This document shows, one piece after another, positions 1-7,145 of a DNA stretch of 8,147 nucleotides; positions within the stretch are counted from its first letter, which is position 1; each line of letters begins with the position of its first letter. Below the pieces are notes generated by a model. The model was given only the letters and a program-made list of their open reading frames with translations. It did no database searches and was not told the origin of the DNA. Made by a program: the position numbers and the translations under genes. Where the stretch lies: the NCBI GenBank assembly GCA_024689525.1, contig JAILDI010000196.1:1-8147 (forward strand), in the 5' to 3' direction. The stretch is from Bacteroidales bacterium (lineage in GTDB: Bacteria; Bacteroidota; Bacteroidia; Bacteroidales; UBA932).

Positions 1-698
1 CCGCTGAAGTAATAATCGGCATCGGCCATAACATCGGCCCCGAAATCTCCGAATTCCAGCTTATATGCGGCTGCAAGCTTTGCCGATGTGGGAAGAGGAT
101 AAGACCTGTTGCTCACCGAGGCCACTTTGGGGCCGAGGGCCACTACGCCCGCCGTCACGCTCAGGGCATCCAGGCGATACAGGGCCAGAATATCGGCACT
201 GATGGAAGAGAGGGTGGTCTTGGCATCCAGGGCCTCCGTGGCATAACGGCCGACTGCGCCGAATGAGAGATTGTCGCCTATAGCGAACGAAAGGCCAAGG
301 CCGACCATCATATCTTTGGGCGCAAAGTGGCCTGATGCTCCGCCGCCTTCGCTGGACAGGGCGATGTCGGGATACTTGCTTCCAAGATATGCGGCCGACA
401 CGCCGAATGAGCCGAAACGGGCCGATGCGCCGCCGCCATAGACGGTGGCGTTGGCTTCGCCGGAAGGAGTGAGCCCGAAGGCTCCGGCAACGTCATAACT
501 ATGTTCCGAGAGAGGCACAAGGGCGGGATTGCCGAAAGCGGCGAACGCCGTTCCGGATGAAAGCGAGGCATAACCCGCACCGGCGAGCCCAAGCGTGGCG
601 GGATTCCTGTCGGCACGGATGAAATCCAGGGCCGTTCCCTGCGCTGCCGCCGACACACAGACTGCGGCGAAAACCATTATGGCTGCGATTCGTTTCAT
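1..698 (-). CDS. PorV/PorQ-family outer-membrane beta-barrel protein (3' end outside window)
   Basis: An ATG at 698-696 opens a frame that stays open to the window edge, giving 232 complete codons with no stop. Residues 1-20 form a Sec signal peptide (MKRIAAIMVFAAVCVSAAAQ, likely cut after AAA or AAAQ). The mature start, GTALDFIRADRNPATLGLAG, followed by an NPA motif at 57-59, matches the N-terminal signature of the PorV/PorQ family. Alternating aromatic and glycine-rich strands after that fit an outer-membrane barrel. Known members include PorV, the T9SS shuttle that binds cargo C-terminal domains, and PorQ, part of the attachment complex; many other members have no assigned role. The gene starts 3 bases after the stop of a T9SS-tailed peptidase, so a role in exporting or anchoring that peptidase is plausible but inferred. 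Family members usually exceed 300 residues, so roughly a third is probably missing. The family call is fairly firm; which subtype it is cannot be decided here. Confidence 0.82.
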   Translation of the reverse strand, partial: MKRIAAIMVFAAVCVSAAAQGTALDFIRADRNPATLGLAGAGYASLSSGTAFAAFGNPALVPLSEHSYDVAGAFGLTPSGEANATVYGGGASARFGSFGVSAAYLGSKYPDIALSSEGGGASGHFAPKDMMVGLGLSFAIGDNLSFGAVGRYATEALDAKTTLSSISADILALYRLDALSVTAGVVALGPKVASVSNRSYPLPTSAKLAAAYKLEFGDFGADVMADADYYFS

Positions 699-704
699 AC
701 CCTA
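696..704 (-). promoter_or_regulatory. TAG-GGT-ATG stop/start junction
   Basis: The peptidase stop codon is followed after 3 bases by the ATG of the PorV/PorQ-family gene. There is no separate upstream leader, so the second gene probably depends on ribosomes finishing the first. This is inferred from spacing alone. Confidence 0.5.
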
Positions 705-3377
705 CTTCTTTATAAGATTGCTCCTGTATACCTTCCCGCCGTATTCCACTTCCAGAGTGTAAAGGCCGGGTCCGGCGTTCCTCATATTGATTACCGCAGG
801 TTCGAAGGCGCTGCAGTATGCCGTGGTGGAATAAACCTTTGCCCCCACGGCATTGTAGATGCTTATGCTGGCGCTGTCGGCGTTTTGTCCGGTTCCCACG
901 TAGAGTGTTTCTACGACGGGGTTCGGATAGGCCTGCATCTCCTGGGATGCGGCCCTCACCAGCACCTTGAACGAGGTGGAAACAGTCTTTCCGCCTGCAT
1001 CCGTAGCTGAAAGTGTCACCGTGGCCAGGCCGGCGTCGGCAAGAGCCGTAACCGTAAGCACGGCGCTTCCGGTGTTCTGGCTCAGATGGACCACGGAGTT
1101 GTCGGAAATGTCAATCTTGTAGTTCAGGACTTCCCCGTCGGGATCGATTACGAAGTCTTCCATATTAAGCTTCACCATATCGCCCGCATAGTTCAGGATA
1201 ACGTTGTCGATTTCCTTCTTGACGACGGGAGCCTGGTTGGGCAGAACCTCGTAATTGATGACAACCTTTGCGGAGAGGCCGTAATTGTCCGATGCGCTCA
1301 GGGTTGCAACGTATTTCCCTTCCGGGGAAGCCACGCCGAGTACCTGGAGCACATATTCGCCTGATTTTGTGCTCTCCAGCAGCGACAGCACGCCTTTGTC
1401 GTTCTCGTCCTTGTCGAACTGGACTGTGAGCACGTGATTGTCCTCGTCCACGATGTTGAACGGAATCTGGAAACGGTCGTGCACGTGGAACTTGTAGTCG
1501 CCGGCATACTCCGTGGAAATCACGGGCGCGTGATTGCTGCCGGTTGTAATAGTCTTTATCCCTGTAATCTCCGAGAAATTGCGGCCATAGTCGAAGGCCG
1601 ACACGGAAATGTAGTAGGACTTGTTGAATCCCAGATCGCCAACCGTTCCGGTAACGGTTTCGCCCACTGCGGCATCACCGCTCAGGAAATCGCCGTAAAG
1701 GACGCCGGAGCCGGGGCTGCGGGGGTTGCAGCCCTGAAGGGCCGACTGGCTCTCTGCGGCCAGCACGCGGAAACCGTACGCCGGTTTTCCGTCGCGGTCC
1801 GACGGGACCTTAAGGGAAATTGTAACGTTGTTGGACAGAACTTTGTCCACGGTGAAATCGGTCACCTTCTCCGGCGGTTCGCCGGTTCCGTAAGTGATGG
1901 CGCCAAGCGCGTCCACAAGCGGGCCGATGCGGTAGGACGCGGGATAATCGGCACTGTTGGCGCCGCCGATCATCTTTTCAATAAGCTGCTCGCGGGTGAA
2001 ACCCTCGCCGCCGCAATAAGACACCACAAGGGCTGCGACACCCGTTACGTGCGGGCACGCCATCGAGGTTCCGCTCATTTCGGAATACGTGCTGCCCGGG
2101 GTGGTGCTGATAACGCCCACGCCGGGGGCGCAGATATCCACCCACTCTCCGTAGTTGGAGAAGTTGGAGCGGGCTCCGAGGTTGGTGATGGCGCCCACGG
2201 CCACACATCCGGGATAACCCGCAGGAGAACCCCAGGGACGCCCCTCGTTACCGGCGGCAAAGAACACTACGCCCCCGGCCATAGGACCGGTCTGCTGGCC
2301 GCTCTTATTCATTCCGCCGTACTTGTTGAAGTAGTCGATGGCGTCTTTCAGGCCGTCCTTATAGGCGCCCGTATTGGGCTGCAGATAGAAATTGTGGCTG
2401 GCTTCCGCGGCGTCCTTATTGTAATTGCCGTTGTTGTCAGTGAAGTCGTGACCCCAGCTGTTGTTGCTGAGTACGGCGCCGTGGTCGGCCCCCCAGACTA
2501 TCGCAGCCTCGAAATTGGCTCCGCCGCCGAGGGGGGTGCCGTCGGGGTTGGTCTGGAACACCTGGCAGGACATAAGCCGCACACCGGCGACGCCGGCCTG
2601 AGCGTTACCGCCGGCAATGCCGGCAACGCCCTTTCCGTTATTGTTCACGGCTCCTATGGTTCCGGCCACGTGGGTTCCGTGATCGTGTGCGACAATACGG
2701 TAGCCGGTATTGTTGCGCATAAAATTCTTGCTGCCGTTGTCGCCCGGAGGCACTACTGCGGCGGCAAGATCCTCGTGGGTCTGGTCGATACCGCCGTCCA
2801 CGACGGAAACAATCACGTTGGAAGAACCAGTAGTGTAGTCCTTCCACACAGGCACCACATTGATGTCAGAGCGTTTGGACGAGCCGGTGTTGTGGTAGTG
2901 CCACTGGCGGCTCTCCAAAGGGTCGTTGAAATAGGATTCCACCGTCATCTTCACCTTGTTCACCGGACGGGCGTTCTGTACGCCGTCCAGGAGCATAAAG
3001 CGTTCGGCTGCCTCGGGAGAGGGCGTCCCGCCATCGAACCTCACCCTGTACCAACGGTGCAGACCGAACTCACGGTGCCTGTCCTCGAACTCCTCGTCCA
3101 CGGGGAAAAGGCGCTCGAACGACACCACGCCCAACTCCTCCATAGCCTCTTCCAGGCCGGGAGCCTTGGTGCGGACCATAGGCGCGTCGGCACCGGTTTC
3201 CAGAAGGGAGACAAGGGCTTCGTCGAAATACACGTTGATCTGCCCCGGCAGATACACGGACTGCATAACTTCCTCCGGGGCGGGATTCTGGGTTTTGGTC
3301 GCAGGGGCATCGGCCTCCTTGGCGCAAGAGCATACAAAGAGGACCGCCAGAGCGGCCAACAGCGGAATTCTTCTCAT
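702..3377 (-). CDS. S8 (subtilisin-like) serine peptidase with T9SS C-terminal sorting domain
   Basis: This 891-residue protein has a complete subtilase catalytic set: Asp194 in SVVDGGID, His233 in HDHGTHVAGT, oxyanion Asn377 in FFAAGNEG and Ser438 in SGTSMACPHV. Residues 1-18 are a lipoprotein-type signal (VCSC, lipid-attachment Cys18). Residues about 38-145 look like an inhibitory propeptide of the fervidolysin or I9 kind. The catalytic domain spans about 150-495. A fibronectin III-like module follows (about 502-612), then two cadherin-like Ig modules (about 617-712 and 715-808) with acidic motifs VDEDN and IDPDG that could bind calcium. The C-terminus (817-891) begins YPNPV and ends SNLIKK, a type A T9SS sorting domain. 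It should hydrolyse proteins or peptides at the cell surface or outside the cell. His233 and Asn377 are 144 residues apart against about 91 in subtilisin, which indicates an insertion near 310-365. The start lies 3 bases after the preceding stop, implying coupled translation. Confidence 0.95.
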   Translation of the reverse strand: MRRIPLLAALAVLFVCSCAKEADAPATKTQNPAPEEVMQSVYLPGQINVYFDEALVSLLETGADAPMVRTKAPGLEEAMEELGVVSFERLFPVDEEFEDRHREFGLHRWYRVRFDGGTPSPEAAERFMLLDGVQNARPVNKVKMTVESYFNDPLESRQWHYHNTGSSKRSDINVVPVWKDYTTGSSNVIVSVVDGGIDQTHEDLAAAVVPPGDNGSKNFMRNNTGYRIVAHDHGTHVAGTIGAVNNNGKGVAGIAGGNAQAGVAGVRLMSCQVFQTNPDGTPLGGGANFEAAIVWGADHGAVLSNNSWGHDFTDNNGNYNKDAAEASHNFYLQPNTGAYKDGLKDAIDYFNKYGGMNKSGQQTGPMAGGVVFFAAGNEGRPWGSPAGYPGCVAVGAITNLGARSNFSNYGEWVDICAPGVGVISTTPGSTYSEMSGTSMACPHVTGVAALVVSYCGGEGFTREQLIEKMIGGANSADYPASYRIGPLVDALGAITYGTGEPPEKVTDFTVDKVLSNNVTISLKVPSDRDGKPAYGFRVLAAESQSALQGCNPRSPGSGVLYGDFLSGDAAVGETVTGTVGDLGFNKSYYISVSAFDYGRNFSEITGIKTITTGSNHAPVISTEYAGDYKFHVHDRFQIPFNIVDEDNHVLTVQFDKDENDKGVLSLLESTKSGEYVLQVLGVASPEGKYVATLSASDNYGLSAKVVINYEVLPNQAPVVKKEIDNVILNYAGDMVKLNMEDFVIDPDGEVLNYKIDISDNSVVHLSQNTGSAVLTVTALADAGLATVTLSATDAGGKTVSTSFKVLVRAASQEMQAYPNPVVETLYVGTGQNADSASISIYNAVGAKVYSTTAYCSAFEPAVINMRNAGPGLYTLEVEYGGKVYRSNLIKK
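705..929 (-). other. T9SS type A C-terminal sorting domain of the S8 peptidase
   Basis: Residues 817-891 of the peptidase. They start with the YPNPV motif, continue through beta-strand patterns (LYVGTG, ASISIYNAVGAKVYS, GPGLYTLEVEYGGKVYR) and end in a basic LIKK terminus. This is the standard layout of Por-type sorting domains, which direct cargo through the outer membrane and are then removed or exchanged by the PorU sortase. It implies a functional T9SS elsewhere in the genome. Confidence 0.9.
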
Positions 3378-3383
3378 TTCCTA
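3375..3383 (-). promoter_or_regulatory. TAG-GAA-ATG stop/start junction
   Basis: The stop of the 228-residue secreted-protein gene is followed after 3 bases by the peptidase ATG. An AGGA-like string overlaps the stop but is too close to the start for a usual Shine-Dalgarno site. Coupled translation of the two genes is the simplest reading. Confidence 0.5.
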
Positions 3384-4067
3384 TAGATTATTGTCGGTGA
3401 GATATTTGAGCACTTTAGCCAGGGATTCCGGCTTGCTCCATTTTATCTTCTCCTGTTTAAAGAAAGCCTTTGCATCGGCCTTGTCGATTCCCGGCAAAGC
3501 CAGAACGGCCGATTTGGTGGCATCAATCTGCCTTGCTCCAAGCATAAAGGAATAATTCACTTTCAGCGGCAGCACTTTTCCCACCTTTGCTCCGGCGATG
3601 GCGGTTTCCAGCTCCATATTCTGGGAAATGCCGGAAATCTCCATGCCGCTCAGGTTCTGGGTCGATGCGGTGGCGGAGGACACTCCGTAGCCGATATCGG
3701 CCTTGGACAATTCGTCCAAATCGACAATTGCCGATTTCAGCAGTGCATTGGGGCCTTCTTCCGCCAGCACTTCTTCCATACGGCCGAAACGGTTAACATA
3801 CAGCTGGCGGCCGATGCGGGCATACTGGATAAGGCGCATATCGGCCTCCATTATCCTGCCGTCCTTTATGTAGTGGAGCTTTCCGTCGATGACGGATACA
3901 TTATACCACCCTTCGTTGAGGTCTTCACCTCCGGAGGTATGGACGCCTCCGGAAGTGAACTCCTCAAGAAGATATGGCCATGTCTCGCGCGGCTTGTAGT
4001 CATAGTTCTGCGCGGCCGCCTGAAGGCAGACGGCCAGTGCGAACATAAGAAATACAACGCGTTTCAT
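3381..4067 (-). CDS. Uncharacterised secreted protein, 228 residues
   Basis: The preferred start is the ATG at 4067-4065, because it opens directly on a typical signal peptide (MKRVVFLMFALAVCLQAAAQ, cleaved near residue 20). A TTG nine bases upstream would add only MTQ. There is no lipobox cysteine, so the product is probably periplasmic or secreted. After the signal comes an aromatic segment (NYDYKPRETWPYLLEEF), then a short repeating beta-like region (GKLHYIKDGRIMEADM, ARIGRQLYVNRFGRMEEV). The C-terminal helical tail is rich in lysine (AFFKQEKIKWSKPESLAKVL). The general pattern resembles uncharacterised secreted proteins of Bacteroidota, recalled rather than searched, and no enzymatic motif is visible. 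It lies 12 bases after the 713-residue lipoprotein gene and 3 bases before the S8 peptidase gene. A role linked to the peptidase (partner, chaperone or inhibitor) is only a guess from position. Confidence 0.85.
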   Translation of the reverse strand: MKRVVFLMFALAVCLQAAAQNYDYKPRETWPYLLEEFTSGGVHTSGGEDLNEGWYNVSVIDGKLHYIKDGRIMEADMRLIQYARIGRQLYVNRFGRMEEVLAEEGPNALLKSAIVDLDELSKADIGYGVSSATASTQNLSGMEISGISQNMELETAIAGAKVGKVLPLKVNYSFMLGARQIDATKSAVLALPGIDKADAKAFFKQEKIKWSKPESLAKVLKYLTDNNL

Positions 4068-4079
4068 CTGTGTCAATAA

Positions 4080-6221
4080 TTATCGGCGTGCGTTGGCGAT
4101 ACGACGGGCTTCCGGACGCGCACCATTGACCTTGACACCGGCAGAAAGAGTCCTTGAAGCATTAGCCCTTACTCTGGATGTGGGTTCGGGTTCAGCTTCG
4201 GCTTTGGTCATCGTCGTGGGAATATTGAAGAGCATACCGAAGTTTGACCAGCCTTCAGAGCTGTTGTATCCGAGCAGACCAAGACTTACAGGATAGGTAT
4301 CCGCACTGCTGCTGTTCAGCCAGTGATTCGGTTCAATCGTTGCGGACTGTTCATCAGAACCGAGCGTTGCCGTTGCGAGCAGATCCGAATCGCTGCTGCC
4401 CATTGCCACATAATTATCATTGGTAATGCCACTCAGATACAGGGTATAATTGTTTCCACCGGAAGTGACTGCGCCGCCAGCTGCTCCGAAATTGAATTCG
4501 AGTCCGCCGGTTTCGGCATTGAAGTCAACATAAGCATATGTGACGGAGATGGAGGGATAGAAGAGACCCAGCGTATAAGACTCGTTGGGCATATCCTGTG
4601 CGATTGTGAGGGGCGTAGAGAATCCTTCAATATTCCAGGTTCCAAGCCACTTGGTATAGTTGGGATCGATGTCTTCCACAGGACGGGAAATCTTGGTGGG
4701 GAATTCAAATTCCAGGTCGCCCCAACCTGTGAAACTGGTTTCGTTGTATGTGAACGCTGCCATTCCCAGGAAGTATCCGTCATTGGTGCTGTCCACGGTG
4801 CCAGCCTTCATCGTTTCGTCAAGTACGGCATATCCGATGGCGGCGGTTCCCGAATAGATGTTGATGTAACCTTCTTCCTCAGCAGGATAGTATCCGAAGA
4901 AGCCTTCTCCGCCGGCGGCGGTGCAGGGATCGGTTACGAAGAACTGGAGTTCTCCGTTCCAGCCCAGATTTGCGTCAATGAAGTAGTCACCTGCCTGGAT
5001 GGTATACGAAACATCGCTCCTGTCGTTTTCCACAATGGTAATGGCGGTGCGGTTGAGATACCAGTCGCCCAGCCAGTTGTCATAGGCGTCAAGCATAGAT
5101 GAGGTGGGTTCCACCTTGAAGGTAGATGTTGCATAGTCTCCGCTTACATGACCGGCGGCGGTGCAGCCGACAAGCCAAACCTCGTATTCTCCGACGTTAA
5201 GGGTGTACGGCCAGGTGCTGTTGCCCGTTTTCACGGGATAGGCGTCAGCTGTGCCGAGTGCGGGTCCGACAGCTTTTTCCTCCATATACACCAGGTATTC
5301 CGTAATGTCGTCGAATTCTTCCGCCACCACGCCTTTGCTGTATACGAACAGATAATAGGTGCCTTCGGCTCCCACGCCGTCGACCTTGATGTTCTGGCTG
5401 ACTTTACCGTCAGTGGTGGTGGTTCCGTCAAAGGATACCGTCCAGTCGCTGCGGAGATTTGCAGTGAGGGCCTTTGACGCCTCGATGTAGGCGGTCTTCT
5501 TGGTAGAAGCCAGCTTGGCGTTCTCGCTCACGGATGCGAGGGTGAGGATTGCATAATAGGAGACGCCGGCCTCAAGGACGGATTCATCCAGGCTGACCTC
5601 TACGGTGACATCGAGTGATCCTGCAGGGATAGTAGCAGGATTGGTGAAAGTGAGGGCCGATGCAGGCAATACGGAGTAGCCATCCATTTCGGTCTCGACT
5701 TTAAGGTTCACCACGACGTCGGATTCGGCCGCCTGGCTGAGGGCGAGCTTAAGGGAAGCCTTTCCGTCGGCGAATGCATCGCTGTAGCTGGAAATGAACA
5801 CTTCGGGAACGATAGCGGCAGCTTCTACGGTGAGTTTCACCGTGACGGACTGCTTGGCGACGTTGATGTCGGCACCGGTAACGGATGAGATGGAGAATGT
5901 GGCTTCGTAGTCACCGGGCTCGAGAGTACTTTCATCCACCGTCACGGAAACGGTCTTAGACGTTGTCCCTGCGGGGATGCTGGGATTCTTCTCAAAAGTG
6001 AGGGAAGATGCCGGAATGGAACCGGAGGCAGTGAGCGTTACACCCACATTCGTTGCGGACTGGCCGGAGAGGGCGACGATGAGGTCCACCTTTCCGTCCA
6101 CGAACGAAGGAGACGTTGCGTCAAGGCCGACGCGGACGCTTTCCTGTTTGGGGCCGCAAGACGCAAACAGAACCACTGTTGCGGCAGCCACGAGCAAGGA
6201 TTTGAATAATGATACTTTCAT
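4080..6221 (-). CDS. Multi-domain surface lipoprotein with two kinds of internal repeat
   Basis: This 713-residue protein has a lipoprotein signal (LFASC, Cys22), so it should be anchored to the outer membrane, probably facing outward. Two related beta-sandwich modules follow at about 28-134 and 138-246. Their matching cores are ASSLTFEKNPSIPAG and ASALTFTNPATIPAG, each followed by VDEST or LDESV and an SISSV or TLASV strand, which resembles DUF1735- or Calx-beta-like modules. Residues about 250-375 form an Ig-like segment. Two further beta-rich repeats begin at WLGDW (383) and WLGTW (525), about 142 residues apart and lipocalin-like in appearance. The last 31 residues are strikingly basic, with eight Arg and one Lys. 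No catalytic motif is visible. Its place two genes after susD is where surface binding proteins of SusCD operons usually lie, so substrate binding is the likely role. Confidence is high that it is a real gene and moderate for its function. Confidence 0.9.
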   Translation of the reverse strand: MKVSLFKSLLVAAATVVLFASCGPKQESVRVGLDATSPSFVDGKVDLIVALSGQSATNVGVTLTASGSIPASSLTFEKNPSIPAGTTSKTVSVTVDESTLEPGDYEATFSISSVTGADINVAKQSVTVKLTVEAAAIVPEVFISSYSDAFADGKASLKLALSQAAESDVVVNLKVETEMDGYSVLPASALTFTNPATIPAGSLDVTVEVSLDESVLEAGVSYYAILTLASVSENAKLASTKKTAYIEASKALTANLRSDWTVSFDGTTTTDGKVSQNIKVDGVGAEGTYYLFVYSKGVVAEEFDDITEYLVYMEEKAVGPALGTADAYPVKTGNSTWPYTLNVGEYEVWLVGCTAAGHVSGDYATSTFKVEPTSSMLDAYDNWLGDWYLNRTAITIVENDRSDVSYTIQAGDYFIDANLGWNGELQFFVTDPCTAAGGEGFFGYYPAEEEGYINIYSGTAAIGYAVLDETMKAGTVDSTNDGYFLGMAAFTYNETSFTGWGDLEFEFPTKISRPVEDIDPNYTKWLGTWNIEGFSTPLTIAQDMPNESYTLGLFYPSISVTYAYVDFNAETGGLEFNFGAAGGAVTSGGNNYTLYLSGITNDNYVAMGSSDSDLLATATLGSDEQSATIEPNHWLNSSSADTYPVSLGLLGYNSSEGWSNFGMLFNIPTTMTKAEAEPEPTSRVRANASRTLSAGVKVNGARPEARRIANARR
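4083..4175 (-). other. Basic C-terminal tail of the 713-residue lipoprotein
   Basis: Residues 683-713 hold eight arginines (683, 685, 690, 702, 706, 707, 712, 713), Lys697 and a single glutamate, directly after an acidic stretch (KAEAEPEPTS). The alternative frames hit stops at once in this stretch, so a frameshift artefact is unlikely. It is not a T9SS sorting domain. No function is recognised. Confidence 0.6.
4212..5096 (-). repeat. Two protein-level WLGxW repeats in the 713-residue lipoprotein
   Basis: Residues about 376-515 and 518-670 each begin with an aromatic cap (YDNWLGDW, YTKWLGTW). Each continues with a strand ending in SYT (DVSYTIQAGDYF, NESYTLGLFYPS), then an acidic strand (ANLGWNGELQFF, VDFNAETGGLEFNF), and later a glycine-containing segment reporting a YFLGM or YVAMG strand. 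The similarity is visible in the protein only, not at base level, so the duplication is old. Confidence 0.6.
5484..6140 (-). repeat. Two protein-level beta-sandwich repeats in the 713-residue lipoprotein
   Basis: Residues about 28-134 and 138-246 align without difficulty: FVDGKVDLIVALSGQSATNV with FADGKASLKLALSQAAESDV, and later SLTFEKNPSIPAG with ALTFTNPATIPAG. The two copies are about 110-116 residues apart. This points to an internal duplication of one module, common in Bacteroidota surface lipoproteins where such modules serve as spacers. Confidence 0.8.
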
Positions 6222-6239
6222 AATAATGATATTTGAGAG

Positions 6240-7133
6240 TTATTTCTTGACAAGTGTGATGGGGGCCATTACCGTGGCGTTGGATGCGGCAAGGTAATAA
6301 CCGCCATTCTCATAGATGGCCGCAAAGCCCTTGGTGCCGTCCAGCTTGTAACCGGTTTCCGTCTTCTCGAAAGCCACGGAGCCGGACGAATAGATATACT
6401 GGCCGTCATAACCGAAGATCGTGATGTCGTGTTCGTTATACTGGTCGGCCAGTTTGTATCCCAGGTTCACCGTGATGGTGGAAAGATCCGCAGACACCGT
6501 GGCGGGCACGTAATGACGGAGGCCTTGACCCACATAGCTTCCGGCAAATGTGGGAACGATACCGTCTATCCTGGTGGTGTACCAGTCGTCGGGATCGGCC
6601 GCAAGGGTCATGGTCCAGGCCGCGCCGCTTGCATCTGTTGCGGCATATTCGCCGAAAATGCTCTTGAGCGGGTGGTCATTGTCGATGATGGTAACCTTGC
6701 AGGATGAGTAACCGCCCCTGGACACCTCGTTGCCGGAACCGGTCATCTTGATGGTGAAGTCCTTGTTTCCGGTGAGGACACCTGCGAAATTCACGATGCT
6801 CACCTTAATGGTCTTGTCGGTTTCACCGGCGTTGAAGCGGATAATGGCCGCATCGTTGTCCACAATGTTGTAATCCACACCCTTCTGACCGTTTGGAACG
6901 GGAAGACCCGTGGTAGCATCCGTCTTCACGCCATCCTCGGTTTCAAAGGTAAGGGAGAAGGCAACATCGGCAATGGCCTTTACAGGGATTTCCACCTCTC
7001 CGGCATCCTCATACACGGAGATGCTGGGAGAAGGAAAATACACGAAGGGAACTTCGGTGTAATCCACGAGCCGGTTGCAGGAAATTCCGGACAGTGCAAT
7101 GAGCACAATTGAAATAAGAGATATCTTTTTCAT
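6240..7133 (-). CDS. Calx-beta-like lipoprotein downstream of SusD
   Basis: This 297-residue protein has a lipoprotein signal (MKKISLISIVLIALSGISC, Cys19) and should be an outer-membrane lipoprotein. Residues about 30-153 look like a Calx-beta or DUF4843-like beta-sandwich. They open with VYFPSPSISVYEDAGEVEIP, contain a VDYNI segment and an IRFNAGETDKTIKVSI strand pair, and close with CKVTIIDNDHP, the typical Calx-beta ending. Residues about 155-297 form a second beta-rich domain starting IFGEYAATDASGAAWTMTL, which resembles in style the WLGxW repeats of the next gene product. No catalytic residues stand out. Directly following susD by 12 bases, it probably serves as an accessory surface binding protein. 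The ATG start is supported by the immediate signal peptide. What ligand it binds cannot be inferred from sequence alone. Confidence 0.88.
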   Translation of the reverse strand: MKKISLISIVLIALSGISCNRLVDYTEVPFVYFPSPSISVYEDAGEVEIPVKAIADVAFSLTFETEDGVKTDATTGLPVPNGQKGVDYNIVDNDAAIIRFNAGETDKTIKVSIVNFAGVLTGNKDFTIKMTGSGNEVSRGGYSSCKVTIIDNDHPLKSIFGEYAATDASGAAWTMTLAADPDDWYTTRIDGIVPTFAGSYVGQGLRHYVPATVSADLSTITVNLGYKLADQYNEHDITIFGYDGQYIYSSGSVAFEKTETGYKLDGTKGFAAIYENGGYYLAASNATVMAPITLVKK

Positions 7134-7145
7134 CTTTTCATGTCT

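Noticed and set aside
308..658. A 116-codon frame on the minus strand
   Set aside because: It overlaps the PorV/PorQ-family gene in another frame; the latter has a signal peptide and the family motif and stays open to the window edge.
2531..2536. Run of six G as a possible phase-variable tract in the peptidase gene
   Set aside because: It is short and falls in a natural Gly- and Pro-coding stretch (TPLGGGANF); there is no sign of an alternative product.
1434..3386. A 650-codon open frame on the plus strand opposite the peptidase
   Set aside because: It lies in exact codon register with the peptidase, so it stays open simply because the sense gene avoids TTA, CTA and TCA codons. The translation has no recognisable domain, while the minus-strand gene has a full catalytic set.
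2956..3555. A 199-codon plus-strand frame spanning the junction of two minus-strand genes
   Set aside because: The translation is rich in Ser, Arg and Ala without pattern, and both genes it overlaps are well supported.
4068..4076. TTG start for the 228-residue protein
   Set aside because: The ATG nine bases downstream begins exactly at a typical MKR signal peptide, and the TTG would add only three residues and lie only 3 bases after the previous stop.
4323..5102. A 259-codon open frame on the plus strand opposite the 713-residue lipoprotein
   Set aside because: It also lies in codon register with the sense gene, and its low-complexity translation has no signal or domain.
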